64,000 bases of DNA from Curvibacter sp. GWA2_64_110 (GTDB lineage: Bacteria; Pseudomonadota; Gammaproteobacteria; Burkholderiales; Burkholderiaceae_C): assembly GCA_001797315.1 (NCBI GenBank), contig MGPC01000035.1, positions 1 through 64,000 of the forward strand, given 5' to 3'. Of this stretch, positions 11,609 to 20,548 are shown one piece after another. Within the stretch, counting starts at the first letter, position 1; each line of letters starts with the position of its first letter. Position numbers and translations under genes: made by a program. The notes beneath the pieces are model-generated. The model did no database searches, was not told the DNA's origin, and saw only the letters and a list, made by a program, of their open reading frames with translations.

Positions 11609-11977
11609 ATGAACACCATGAACCGCTGTCTGCCTCACCTCCGCCACGTCATGGCGGCCTTGCTGACCCTGTCCACCGCGCTGGCATGGCTTCTTCCCCT
11701 GCCGGCGGCGGCGCAAGCCACCATGGCGCGCACCCCGCTCATCCCCCAGACCGCCCAACGCGGCGTGCTGGTAGTCACCCAGCCGCCCGAAGTGCTGCTC
11801 GATGGCCGCCCCGCCCGGCTGTCACCGGGCGCGCGCATCCGCGGCCGCAACAACCTGCTGGTACTGTCGGCCTCGCTGGTCGGGCAGGAGCTGCCAGTGC
11901 GTTATGTGCGCGACCCGCAAGGTCTGGTCCACGCCGTCTGGATCCTGACCGAGGCAGAAGCCCAGGCCAAGCCCTGA
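11609..11977 (+). CDS. Conserved hypothetical exported protein
   Basis: ORF with signal peptide MNTMNRCLPHLRHVMAALLTLSTALAWLLPLPAAAQA. Confidence 0.65.
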   Translation: MNTMNRCLPHLRHVMAALLTLSTALAWLLPLPAAAQATMARTPLIPQTAQRGVLVVTQPPEVLLDGRPARLSPGARIRGRNNLLVLSASLVGQELPVRYVRDPQGLVHAVWILTEAEAQAKP

Positions 11978-12019
11978 GACGGCGCACCTGCGCCGGATTC
12001 AAAGCATCTCAGGGCATCA

Positions 12020-12060
12020 GCCCTCGTCTTCATTGCGTTGATAGCTATTAATTTGATAGC
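12020..12060 (-). repeat. Copy of the ~40-nt repeat
   Basis: Reverse complement gctatcaaattaatagctatcaacgcaatgaagacgagggc. Confidence 0.65.
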
Positions 12061-12074
12061 GAAAGAGATTTCCC

Positions 12075-13400
12075 ATGAGCAAAAAAGTTTTCATCAAGAC
12101 CTTCGGCTGCCAGATGAACGAGTACGACTCGGACAAGATGGCCGACGTGCTGGGCGCGGCCCAGGGCTATGAGCCGACGCAGAACGTGGAAGAGGCCGAC
12201 CTGATCCTCTTCAACACCTGCTCGGTGCGCGAGAAAGCGCAGGAGAAGGTGTTCTCCGACCTCGGCCGCGTGCAGCACCTGAAGAAAAAAGGCGTGAAGA
12301 TCGGCGTCGGCGGCTGCGTGGCCAGCCAGGAGGGCGCCGAGATCATCCGCCGTGCACCCTATGTGGACGTGGTGTTCGGCCCGCAGACGCTGCACCGCCT
12401 GCCCGAGCTGCTGGCCGCGCGCGATGCGCAGAAGCGGCCACAGGTGGACATCAGCTTCCCCGAGATCGAAAAATTCGACCACCTGCCGCCCGCCAAGGTG
12501 GACGGCGCCACGGCGTTCGTCAGCATCATGGAAGGCTGCTCCAAGTACTGCAGCTACTGCGTGGTGCCTTACACGCGCGGCGAGGAAGTGTCGCGCCCAT
12601 TCGAGGACGTGCTGGTAGAGATTGCCGGCTTGGCCGAGCAGGGCGTGAAGGAGATCAACCTGCTGGGCCAGAACGTGAACGCCTATCGCGCCCCGATGGG
12701 CGGCACCGCGGAACAGGCCGACTTCGCCACCCTGATCGAGTACGTAGCCGACATCCCCGGCATCGAACGCATCCGCTACACCACCAGCCACCCGAATGAA
12801 TTCACGCCGGCGCTGATTGCCGCCTACGACAAGGTGCCCAAGCTGGTGAGCCACCTGCACCTGCCGGTGCAGCATGGCAGCGACCGCATCCTGATGGCCA
12901 TGAAACGCGGCTACACCGCCATGGAATACAAGAGCACGGTGCGCAAGCTGCGCGCCATCCGTCCCGACATGGCCCTGAGCAGCGACTTCATCGTCGGCTT
13001 CCCGGGCGAGACCGAGGACGACTTCACCAGGATGATGAAACTGATTGACGACGTGGGCTTCGACAACTCCTTCAGCTTCATCTTCAGCCCGCGTCCCGGC
13101 ACGCCGGCGGCCAATCTGCACGATGACACGCCGCACGACGTGAAGCTCAAACGCTTGCAACAGCTGCAGGCCGCCATCGAAGCCAACATCAAGCAGATCA
13201 GCGCCAGCCGCGTCGGCACGGTGCAGCGCATCCTGGTGGAAGGCACGTCCAAGCGCGATGCGGACGAGTTGATGGGCCGCACCGAATGCAACCGGGTCGT
13301 CAACTTCAAGGCGCCGAAACGACTGATCGGCCAGCTGGTCGACGTGAATATCACCGAGGCCCTGCACTACAGCCTGCGCGGTGAAGTGCTCACCCAATAA
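12075..13400 (+). CDS. miaB: tRNA-2-methylthio-N6-dimethylallyladenosine synthase MiaB
   Basis: [17 protein letters not shown]; radical SAM motif [16 protein letters not shown]. Confidence 0.97.
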   Translation: MSKKVFIKTFGCQMNEYDSDKMADVLGAAQGYEPTQNVEEADLILFNTCSVREKAQEKVFSDLGRVQHLKKKGVKIGVGGCVASQEGAEIIRRAPYVDVVFGPQTLHRLPELLAARDAQKRPQVDISFPEIEKFDHLPPAKVDGATAFVSIMEGCSKYCSYCVVPYTRGEEVSRPFEDVLVEIAGLAEQGVKEINLLGQNVNAYRAPMGGTAEQADFATLIEYVADIPGIERIRYTTSHPNEFTPALIAAYDKVPKLVSHLHLPVQHGSDRILMAMKRGYTAMEYKSTVRKLRAIRPDMALSSDFIVGFPGETEDDFTRMMKLIDDVGFDNSFSFIFSPRPGTPAANLHDDTPHDVKLKRLQQLQAAIEANIKQISASRVGTVQRILVEGTSKRDADELMGRTECNRVVNFKAPKRLIGQLVDVNITEALHYSLRGEVLTQ

Positions 13401-13405
13401 GTACG

Positions 13406-13506
13406 TGGGTCGTCGCGGCAAGCGCGCCTTCGGAGCGAGAAGGAATCGTCGCGAGTAGATCGCAATGCTGTGAGCAGCGCGGGCGCGCAAGATCGCCCTG
13501 CGCCGC
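13406..13506. repeat. Long imperfect hairpin element between convergent miaB and ffh
   Basis: GCGGCAAGCGCGCC...GGGCGCGCAAG...GCCGC arms around a loop containing TGTGAGCAGCGC. Confidence 0.5.
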
Positions 13507-13523
13507 AGATTGATTCAGACCTT

Positions 13524-14915
13524 CTAGAAAGGCATCTTAGGCATGCCTTTCATGCCGCCCATGCGCTTCATCATCTTCATGAGGCCGCCGCCCTTCATCT
13601 TCTTCATCATCTCCTGCATCTGCTCGAATTCCTTGAGCAGGCGGTTGACGTCCTGAACCTGCACGCCGGCGCCGGCAGCAATGCGGCGCTTGCGCGTAGC
13701 CTTGATGAGTTCGGGCTTGCGCCGCTCCAGCTTGGTCATGCTGTTAATGATGCCTTCCTTGCGGCGCAGGTCCTTCTCCACGCGGTCGGTATCGACCTGC
13801 CCGGCCTTGGCCGCCATCTGCGCCGGCAGCTTGTCCATCAGGCTGGACAGACCGCCCATCTGCTTCATCTGCTGCAGCTGGGCCAGGAAGTCATTGAGGT
13901 CGAAGCCTTCACCGCTCTTGACCTTGGCCGCCAGCTTCTGCGCCGCCGCCATGTCCACACCGGCGGCCACCTGCTCGACCAGGGCCACGATGTCGCCCAT
14001 GCCCAGCACGCGCCCGGCATGGCGCTCGGCATCGAACACCTCCAGGCCGTCGATCTTCTCGCTGGTACCGGCGAACTTGATCGGCACGCCGGTGACGGCA
14101 CGCACCGACAGCGCCGCACCGCCGCGCGAGTCGCCATCGGTCTTGGTCAGGATGATGCCGGTCAGCGGCAGTGCCTCCTTGAAGGCGCGGGCGGTGTTGA
14201 TCGCGTCCTGGCCCTGCATGGCATCGACCACGAACAGCGTTTCCACCGGGTTGATGGCGGCATGCAGATCGCGAATCTCGCGCATCAGCGCCTCGTCGAT
14301 CGCCAGCCGGCCGGCGGTATCGACCAGCAGCACATCGAAGAAATGCTTGCGGGCATAGTCCAGCGCCGCGTGGGCAATGTCGACCGGCTTCTGGTCCGGC
14401 GTGCTCGGGAACCATTCGGCCCCGGCCTGGGCCGTCACGGTCTTGAGCTGCTCGATGGCCGCCGGCCGGTAGACGTCGCCGGAGACCGTCAGCACTTTTT
14501 TCTTGCGCTTGTCGATCAGGTGCTTGGCCAGCTTGGCGGTGGTGGTGGTCTTGCCGGCGCCCTGCAGGCCGGCCATCAGAATCACTGCCGGCGGCTGCAC
14601 CGCCAGGTTCAGATCGCTGATGCCCTCGCCCATGGTGGCCGCCAGCTCGCGGTTGACGATGCCCACCAGCGCCTGCCCCGGCGTAAGCGACCCCATGACC
14701 TCCTGGCCAAGCGCCTTTTCCTTGACCCGGGCGACGAAGTCGCGCACCACCGGCAGCGCCACGTCGGCCTCCAGCAGGGCCATGCGCACCTCGCGCAGCA
14801 TGTCGGCCACATTGGATTCGGTGATGCGGGCCTGGCCCCGGATTTCCTTGACGAGGCGGCTGAGTTTGTCGGTGAGGGCGGAGGCCATAGGGGGTATTCC
14901 GGCGAACGGAACCAA
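13524..14915 (-). CDS. ffh: Signal recognition particle protein Ffh
   Basis: GLQGAGKTTTTAKLAKHL, DTAGRLAIDEALM, Met-rich C-terminus. Confidence 0.97.
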   Translation of the reverse strand: MVPFAGIPPMASALTDKLSRLVKEIRGQARITESNVADMLREVRMALLEADVALPVVRDFVARVKEKALGQEVMGSLTPGQALVGIVNRELAATMGEGISDLNLAVQPPAVILMAGLQGAGKTTTTAKLAKHLIDKRKKKVLTVSGDVYRPAAIEQLKTVTAQAGAEWFPSTPDQKPVDIAHAALDYARKHFFDVLLVDTAGRLAIDEALMREIRDLHAAINPVETLFVVDAMQGQDAINTARAFKEALPLTGIILTKTDGDSRGGAALSVRAVTGVPIKFAGTSEKIDGLEVFDAERHAGRVLGMGDIVALVEQVAAGVDMAAAQKLAAKVKSGEGFDLNDFLAQLQQMKQMGGLSSLMDKLPAQMAAKAGQVDTDRVEKDLRRKEGIINSMTKLERRKPELIKATRKRRIAAGAGVQVQDVNRLLKEFEQMQEMMKKMKGGGLMKMMKRMGGMKGMPKMPF

Positions 14916-14973
14916 AGTTGGGTGTCAACGGCAAATCGACACTGTGCAAAACGCTAAACTGTACCCATGGTGC

Positions 14974-15318
14974 GACTCGAAGTCGTTTCATTGATCTACG
15001 GATCAATTTTCAGGCCCTCGGGCCTTACTCATATTCCTGATCACATCCCCTCTCGGGGGGGCACATACTTACCCTTATTTTAGGGGCGAAAATGTGCAGC
15101 CGGATGGCTCAAGTTTGGCTGCACGAATACATCCCACAAGGATGGACTCACGTGTGTTTTGATCGCTTTTGCGCGATCAAAACGTTGCATACACACTACA
15201 TTTACACCCGTAAATGCAAGGTGTTACAAACTATTACATCTTGCACGTATCATGAAAACGAGAGCGACACCGCTCTCTGTGTCTTGTTTTCCACCAAAAC
15301 CACTTCTGGAACGAAGTG
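14974..15318. other. Hairpin-dense noncoding segment of unknown identity
   Basis: About ten consecutive perfect or near-perfect stem-loops; no recognisable protein; visibly AT-richer than neighbours. Confidence 0.6.
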
Positions 15319-15331
15319 ACCTCGACTGTAC

Positions 15332-17785
15332 GTGCGCCTGGAGTAATCCGGGGGTGCGGAGCTACGGTTAAACAACCCGCGCGCAAGTGCACAAGGCTGA
15401 CGTAAGTCAGTCCCAATCTCACGAACAAGACGTGGGGAGGTTGCCGGGGTAGAGGGTATGGGAAACGTAATGTGAACTCTCGTCTGAACCGTCGTTAACA
15501 GTAAGCAGCTAACTCTTGTCTCTCCCACAAGGGAGGAGCTGCGGCCAAAAGGCACGAAGTCAGGATGGGTCTGTCATGAACGGCTCATCGTTCCCAAACG
15601 ACTTCCGGCGGATAGGGAGCCCCTAACCCCCTCAGTCTGGCCGCCACCAGACTGGACACAGAGGGAAACGAGGTAAGCCCCACTCATCGCCAGCCCCGCA
15701 AGGGGCAGGCAACCTGCGAGCAATCAAAGGCCATGGTGGAGGGGGTAGAGGAAGAGGTAAGAAGCAAACGCCTGGCTGTAATGGACAGGATAGGGCTCAT
15801 GGCCTGCGGTGAAAACCGGCAGACTTGCCTCTGGTGCGACAGCGTAAAGCCGTTGCGACCTTAACAACGACCCAGAGGGCATCTGACCCTATGGGTCAGG
15901 GCCTTCTTCAAATGGGTTTTACCTAACTGGAGAATGGTATGGAAAACATCGGCAACGATGCTGCGTCTCCGGACGAATCAGATGACTGGCACTCCATCAA
16001 TTGGAAGGCCGTCATGCAATTCGTAGGAAAGGCGCAGATGCGCATAGCGCAGGCAGAAACAGAAAAAGACTTCCGCCGAGTCGCAAGACTTGCACGGGGT
16101 CTGATCCGATCCTGGCAGGCCAAGGCATTGGCCGTCAGGAAAGTAACGGAAAACCAAGGGAAGCGGACGAGTGGCATCGACTGCGTACTTTGGGACACGC
16201 CAACGAAAAAATGGAATGTGATCGGTTGTCTGAACTCTTCGGGATACAAGGCCCACCCCTTGCGGCGCGTCTACATCCCGAAAAGCAATGGAAAGGAACG
16301 CCCTCTGGGCATACCCACCATGAAAGACAGAGCCATGCAGGCGCTGCACCTGTTGGCACTGGAGCCTGCCGTGGAAAGTACGTCCGACCCGAACTCATAT
16401 GGGTTTCGGAAAGGAAGATCAACCCACGATGCTCGGCAACAGTTGTTTGTGTCCCTATCTCAGAAGGCTTCGGCCCAATGGGTTCTGGATGCGGACATCT
16501 CTGGGTTCTTTGACAACATCGACCACGACTGGCTGCTGAACCACGTCCACATGGACAAAGTGACGCTGCGGAAGTGGTTGAAATCTGGAGTAGTTGACGC
16601 GGGTCAGCTCCAGCGCACAGATGATGGAACGCCACAGGGCGGCATCATCTCGCCGACGTTAGCGAATGTCACCCTCAACGGTCTCGAAACTGGTCTGATG
16701 CGATTCCTCCGGGAAAAGTTGAAAGCCAAAGGGGCCACAGCGAGTAAGGTGAATCTGGTCAGGTATGCAGATGACTTTGTCGTAACCGGCAGTTCAAAAG
16801 AGCTGCTGGAAACAGTCGTTCGACCATGGATAGTTGAATTCCTGCGCGAGCGGGGACTGACGCTGTCTGAAGAAAAGACGCGCATCGTGCATATTGACCA
16901 GGGTTTTGATTTCCTAGGATGGAACTTCCGTAAATACGGGGGCAAGCTACTCATCAAACCGAGTCAGAAAAACGTGAAAGCGTTTTATGACAAGGTGAAG
17001 AAAATCATCGCCACATCACTATCGGTTCCAACAGAAACGCTGATACAGCGCCTGCGTCCAGTCCTCAAAGGCTGGGCTCAGTACCACCGCGGGACAGTCG
17101 CGAAACAAACCTTCAGCAAAATCGATCATCTGATTTATTGGAGATTGATGCGTTGGGGTCGACGCAGGCATCCGCGAAAAACCGGGAAGTGGGTATACGC
17201 CCACTACTGGAAACAGATCGACTTACGTCGTCTGTTCTCGGGCCTGCAAGATGACCCGTCGGGGAGTGACAAAAGGATACCGCTTCCGCTGTATTCCTTG
17301 GCGGACATGAAGATTGTTCGTCACGTCAAAGTGAAGGGGGACTTCAACCCCTTCCATCCCGACTGGGTTGCCTATGGAGAAAAACTGCGAGTGCAACGGA
17401 TGGGTGAAACCATCTGGAGCTCTCAAAGGGCTTCGCTGTGGTTCGACCAAGGTGGTAAGTGCGCTCACTGTGAGCAAGAAATAGACTTAGCTGATGAAAA
17501 CATGGACGACCACCATATCGTCTATCGGCAGCTAGGAGGGAGCGATGCTCTCTCCAATCGGGTGCTGTTACACCCGATCTGTCACAGGCGTGTTCACGCC
17601 CTAGGTTTGAAGGTTATCAAGCCGGTCTCCAGCACGGGAGACTTTAATCTGGTGAAGCAGTCGAAGGGTATGCAACCTGCTGACGCTGTGTAACCAGTGG
17701 TCGTGCGTGAGCCGTGTGCGGTGAAAGTCGCATGCACGGTTCTTAGGGGGGGATATCATTGAGAGATGGTATCCCTACCCTCCAT
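15332..17785 (+). mobile_element. Group II intron (chloroplast-like/CL type) with maturase ORF in domain IV
   Basis: 5' GTGCGCCTGG; DII-like CTGCGGTGAAAACCGGCAG; DIII-like CCTCTGG..CCAGAGG; DV GAGCCGTGTGCGGTGAAAGTCGCATGCACGGTTC (17709-17742); DVI hairpin with bulged A at 17777 and 3' AT end. Confidence 0.9.
15939..17693 (+). CDS. ltrA: Group II intron reverse transcriptase/maturase with C-terminal HNH endonuclease
   Basis: RT motifs YIPKSNGKERPLGIPTMKDRAMQ, GTPQGGIISPTLANV, RYADDFVV; HNH CAHCEQEI..MDDHHIVYRQLGG..LHPICHRRVH. Confidence 0.96.
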   Translation: MENIGNDAASPDESDDWHSINWKAVMQFVGKAQMRIAQAETEKDFRRVARLARGLIRSWQAKALAVRKVTENQGKRTSGIDCVLWDTPTKKWNVIGCLNSSGYKAHPLRRVYIPKSNGKERPLGIPTMKDRAMQALHLLALEPAVESTSDPNSYGFRKGRSTHDARQQLFVSLSQKASAQWVLDADISGFFDNIDHDWLLNHVHMDKVTLRKWLKSGVVDAGQLQRTDDGTPQGGIISPTLANVTLNGLETGLMRFLREKLKAKGATASKVNLVRYADDFVVTGSSKELLETVVRPWIVEFLRERGLTLSEEKTRIVHIDQGFDFLGWNFRKYGGKLLIKPSQKNVKAFYDKVKKIIATSLSVPTETLIQRLRPVLKGWAQYHRGTVAKQTFSKIDHLIYWRLMRWGRRRHPRKTGKWVYAHYWKQIDLRRLFSGLQDDPSGSDKRIPLPLYSLADMKIVRHVKVKGDFNPFHPDWVAYGEKLRVQRMGETIWSSQRASLWFDQGGKCAHCEQEIDLADENMDDHHIVYRQLGGSDALSNRVLLHPICHRRVHALGLKVIKPVSSTGDFNLVKQSKGMQPADAV

Positions 17786-18587
17786 TCTAGCGAGTGCTTC
17801 CTGGCTCCCCGTGGCGCTGACTGTGGCCGCCGCCGTCGCCTATACCCTGCCCGCCACGGCCGTGCGTCGCCTGGGGCCGCAGGCTGTGCCTCGCGTCATG
17901 ATGGCGGCCTGGCTGCTGCACGGTCTGGTGCTGGCCTTCAGCCTGCTGGGCAACAACCCGCACTTCGGCTTTGCGCCGGCACTGTCCGTCACGGCCTGGC
18001 TGGTGGCGGCCGTCTATGCCGTGGAAAGCCACGTCTACCCGCAACTGGAGACGCGTTGGGCCTTTTCAGCCCTGGGCGCCATCGCTGTCGTTCTGGCCTT
18101 GCTGTTCCCGGGGCAGACCTTGCATCCTGCAGCCTCGCCCTGGCTGCCACTGCACTGGGCCCTGGGTATCGCCTCCTATGGTCTGTTCGCCGCCGCGGCG
18201 GCGCATGCCTGGCTGATGAACCGCACCGAGGAACGCCTCCGTCTGGCGGCTGATCCGCACAGCGGCCTGCCGCTGCTGACGATCGAGCGCCTGACCTTCC
18301 GCTTCGCCGGCGCCGGCTTCGTGCTGCTGTCGGCCACCCTGCTGGTCGGCCTGCTGTTTGGCGAGTCGCTCTACGGCACGGCCGGCAGCCACTGGAAGTG
18401 GAACCACAAGACCGTCTTTTCCGTGCTGTCCTGGCTGACCTTCGCCATTTTGCTGATCGGGCGCGCGCGCTTTGGCTGGCGCGGCCGGCGTGCCGCCCGC
18501 ATTCTGTATATCGGCTCGGGTCTGCTGTTGCTGGCCTACGTGGGCTCGCGTTTCGTGATCGAAATCATCCTCGGTCGCAGCACATGA
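17766..18587 (+). CDS. Cytochrome c assembly (CcsA/YpjD-like) membrane protein; start codon lies inside intron domain VI
   Basis: Multi-TM protein with LPLHWALGIASYGLFAAAAAHAWLM and WDHK-like WKWNHKTVFSVLSWLTFAILLIGR. Confidence 0.88.
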   Translation: MVSLPSILASASWLPVALTVAAAVAYTLPATAVRRLGPQAVPRVMMAAWLLHGLVLAFSLLGNNPHFGFAPALSVTAWLVAAVYAVESHVYPQLETRWAFSALGAIAVVLALLFPGQTLHPAASPWLPLHWALGIASYGLFAAAAAHAWLMNRTEERLRLAADPHSGLPLLTIERLTFRFAGAGFVLLSATLLVGLLFGESLYGTAGSHWKWNHKTVFSVLSWLTFAILLIGRARFGWRGRRAARILYIGSGLLLLAYVGSRFVIEIILGRST

Positions 18588-18808
18588 AATTCCTGCTCTT
18601 GCTCGTGGTGATTTTTGTCGCCGCGTGGGCCTGGCGCTCAGGCAGGCTGGCCGATGTCGCTCACAAGCAAAAGCCGCCACCCACACCACCGCCGCAGGAC
18701 ATGGTGAGTTGCGCCCAATGCGGCGTGCACATCCCTCAAGCAGACGCCATTGCCGGTCGCGACGGACTGTACTGCTGCGCCGAACACCGGCAGCGCGCGG
18801 AGTCCTGA
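18584..18808 (+). CDS. PP0621-like small protein with Cys-rich C-terminus
   Basis: ATGA overlap with upstream gene; MKFLLLLVVIFVAAWAWRS...MVSCAQCGVHIPQADAIAGRDGLYCCAEHRQ. Confidence 0.75.
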   Translation: MKFLLLLVVIFVAAWAWRSGRLADVAHKQKPPPTPPPQDMVSCAQCGVHIPQADAIAGRDGLYCCAEHRQRAES

Positions 18809-20533
18809 ATGCAGGCGACCGACGAGGTCCACTCCTGGTTTGGTCCCTCCCTGCTGGACACGGACCTGGAGCCCGCCGACAACACGCTTCCCGAACTTGA
18901 ACGCCTGTGGCGCGGCTTCATGACGGCGCGCGCCACCATTGGCCTGGTGCTCCTGCTGTTGCAAGGCGCCCTGTACGGACTCGGCCAAGTCGGCAATCCC
19001 TGGCTGCTGGTCGTTTGTGTCGGTTATTTCATCAGCGCTCTGGCCGTCCGCATTGGCTTTCGCCCGCGCCGGCTGGGCCGGACCTTTGACCGGCAGTGGG
19101 TGGCCGTCATCGGCATTGACGTCCTGGTCTTCGCCACCCTGCAACTCCTGCACGGCAGCAGCATCAACTACACACCGCTGTTCGCCCTGCCGGTGCTGCT
19201 GGCCTCGGTGCTCGGCTCCCTGCTGCTGGCCATGGGCACAGCGGCTGGTGTCACGCTGCTGTTGCTGCTGCATGCCGTCAGGCTGTCGCTGCAAGCCCAC
19301 GTCGACGTGACGCCCCACTTTATCCAGGCGGCCCTCACAGGCGCCGGCAGCTTCGTGATCGCCTTTCTGGCCCATCAGCTTTCCATCCGGCTGGCCAAGG
19401 AGGAGCGGCGCGCCCGCCGCAGTCAATCTGCCGCACGCATTCAGCAACAGGTCAATGATCTGGTGATCGAATCCTTGAGCGATGGCATTCTGGTGGTCGA
19501 TGCGCGCGGTACCGTGCATGCGGCCAATCCCGCGGCGTGCCAGTTGCTGCAATCGGACAGCCAGCCGCTGCACAAAGCACCCTTCACGTTGGCCGGCGAG
19601 CCGGCCTGGCAGCCCTTGGCCGACCTGACGCAACAAAGCTTTGCCTACCGAGGCACCCAGCAGGCCGACATCAACATCCAACATGCTGGCCAGGGGCCTC
19701 GGCACATCCGGGCCCGCACCCGCCTGACCGCCACGCGCGGCAGCGGCGCCCAAAACCTGTGCGTCGTGTTCCTGCAGGACCAGCGCGAGATGGAGGCTCG
19801 CATGCGCACTGAAAAACTTGCCAGCATGGGGCGCATGTCGACAGCCGTGGCGCATGAAATCCGCAACCCGCTGTCGGCGATCGTCCAGGCCAATGCACTG
19901 CTGGACGAAGATCTCAGTGACCCGCGACTCAAGCAGTTGACCCGGCTGGTGCAGCAAAATGCCCGCCGACTGGAAAGAATCGTGGAAGACATCCTCGACA
20001 TCTCGCGGGTGCACAAGCGCGGCCAAGCCCACACCCTGGCACCGGAAACCCTGATCCTCGACGAAAGCGTCGCCCGCATCTGCCAGGACTGGGCGCAGCA
20101 GACACAGAGCCAAGCCCTGCACCTGGCGCTCGCCACCATGGCGCAGCCGGTCGACTTCGCCCAGGACCATCTGCGCCGTGTGCTGGTCAATCTGCTCGAC
20201 AACGCGCGCCGCTATGCCAGCGGGCAGGCCGATGCAATCCAGGTGGTCACCCAGACATCCGCCCGGGGTCAGATCACCCTGGCCGTCTGGAGCGATGGCC
20301 CGCCCATGGAGCCGTCGGTGGAACGCCATCTGTTCGAACCCTTTTTCTCCTCGGAAAGCCGCTCCAGCGGCCTGGGCCTGTACATCTGCCGCGAACTGTG
20401 CGAACGGCACGGCGCAGCCATCACCTTCCAGCGGACGCAACGTCTGGCGCACGGCAGCCGTATCGAGGGCAATGAATTTTTCGTATCCTTGCGCCGTCCC
20501 CGGTCGACCAATGACAACGCACCATCCCCCTAA
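18809..20533 (+). CDS. pilS: Sensor histidine kinase, PilS-like
   Basis: Six-TM N-terminus, PAS-like domain, AVAHEIRNPLSAIVQANALL H-box, SSGLGLYICRELCERHG G-box; next to NtrC-type regulator. Confidence 0.85.
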   Translation: MQATDEVHSWFGPSLLDTDLEPADNTLPELERLWRGFMTARATIGLVLLLLQGALYGLGQVGNPWLLVVCVGYFISALAVRIGFRPRRLGRTFDRQWVAVIGIDVLVFATLQLLHGSSINYTPLFALPVLLASVLGSLLLAMGTAAGVTLLLLLHAVRLSLQAHVDVTPHFIQAALTGAGSFVIAFLAHQLSIRLAKEERRARRSQSAARIQQQVNDLVIESLSDGILVVDARGTVHAANPAACQLLQSDSQPLHKAPFTLAGEPAWQPLADLTQQSFAYRGTQQADINIQHAGQGPRHIRARTRLTATRGSGAQNLCVVFLQDQREMEARMRTEKLASMGRMSTAVAHEIRNPLSAIVQANALLDEDLSDPRLKQLTRLVQQNARRLERIVEDILDISRVHKRGQAHTLAPETLILDESVARICQDWAQQTQSQALHLALATMAQPVDFAQDHLRRVLVNLLDNARRYASGQADAIQVVTQTSARGQITLAVWSDGPPMEPSVERHLFEPFFSSESRSSGLGLYICRELCERHGAAITFQRTQRLAHGSRIEGNEFFVSLRRPRSTNDNAPSP

Positions 20534-20548
20534 CCAGCCCACTCCTTC

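Noticed and set aside
12048-13490. 480-aa minus-strand ORF opposite miaB
   Set aside because: Antisense shadow of a clear miaB; His/Ala/Val/Gly-rich translation typical of GC-rich antisense frames.
15092-15319. 75-aa ORF MCSRMAQVWLHEYIPQGWTHVCF... in the hairpin segment
   Set aside because: No RBS, crosses most hairpins, competing frame 15159..15371 equally open; no recognisable domain.
14970-15331. Alternative intron 5' end at GTGCGACTCG (14970), right after an ATG at 14967
   Set aside because: It would place conserved DI motifs ~360 nt too far from the 5' end. GTGCGCCTGG at 15332 gives normal spacing and a typical intron length.
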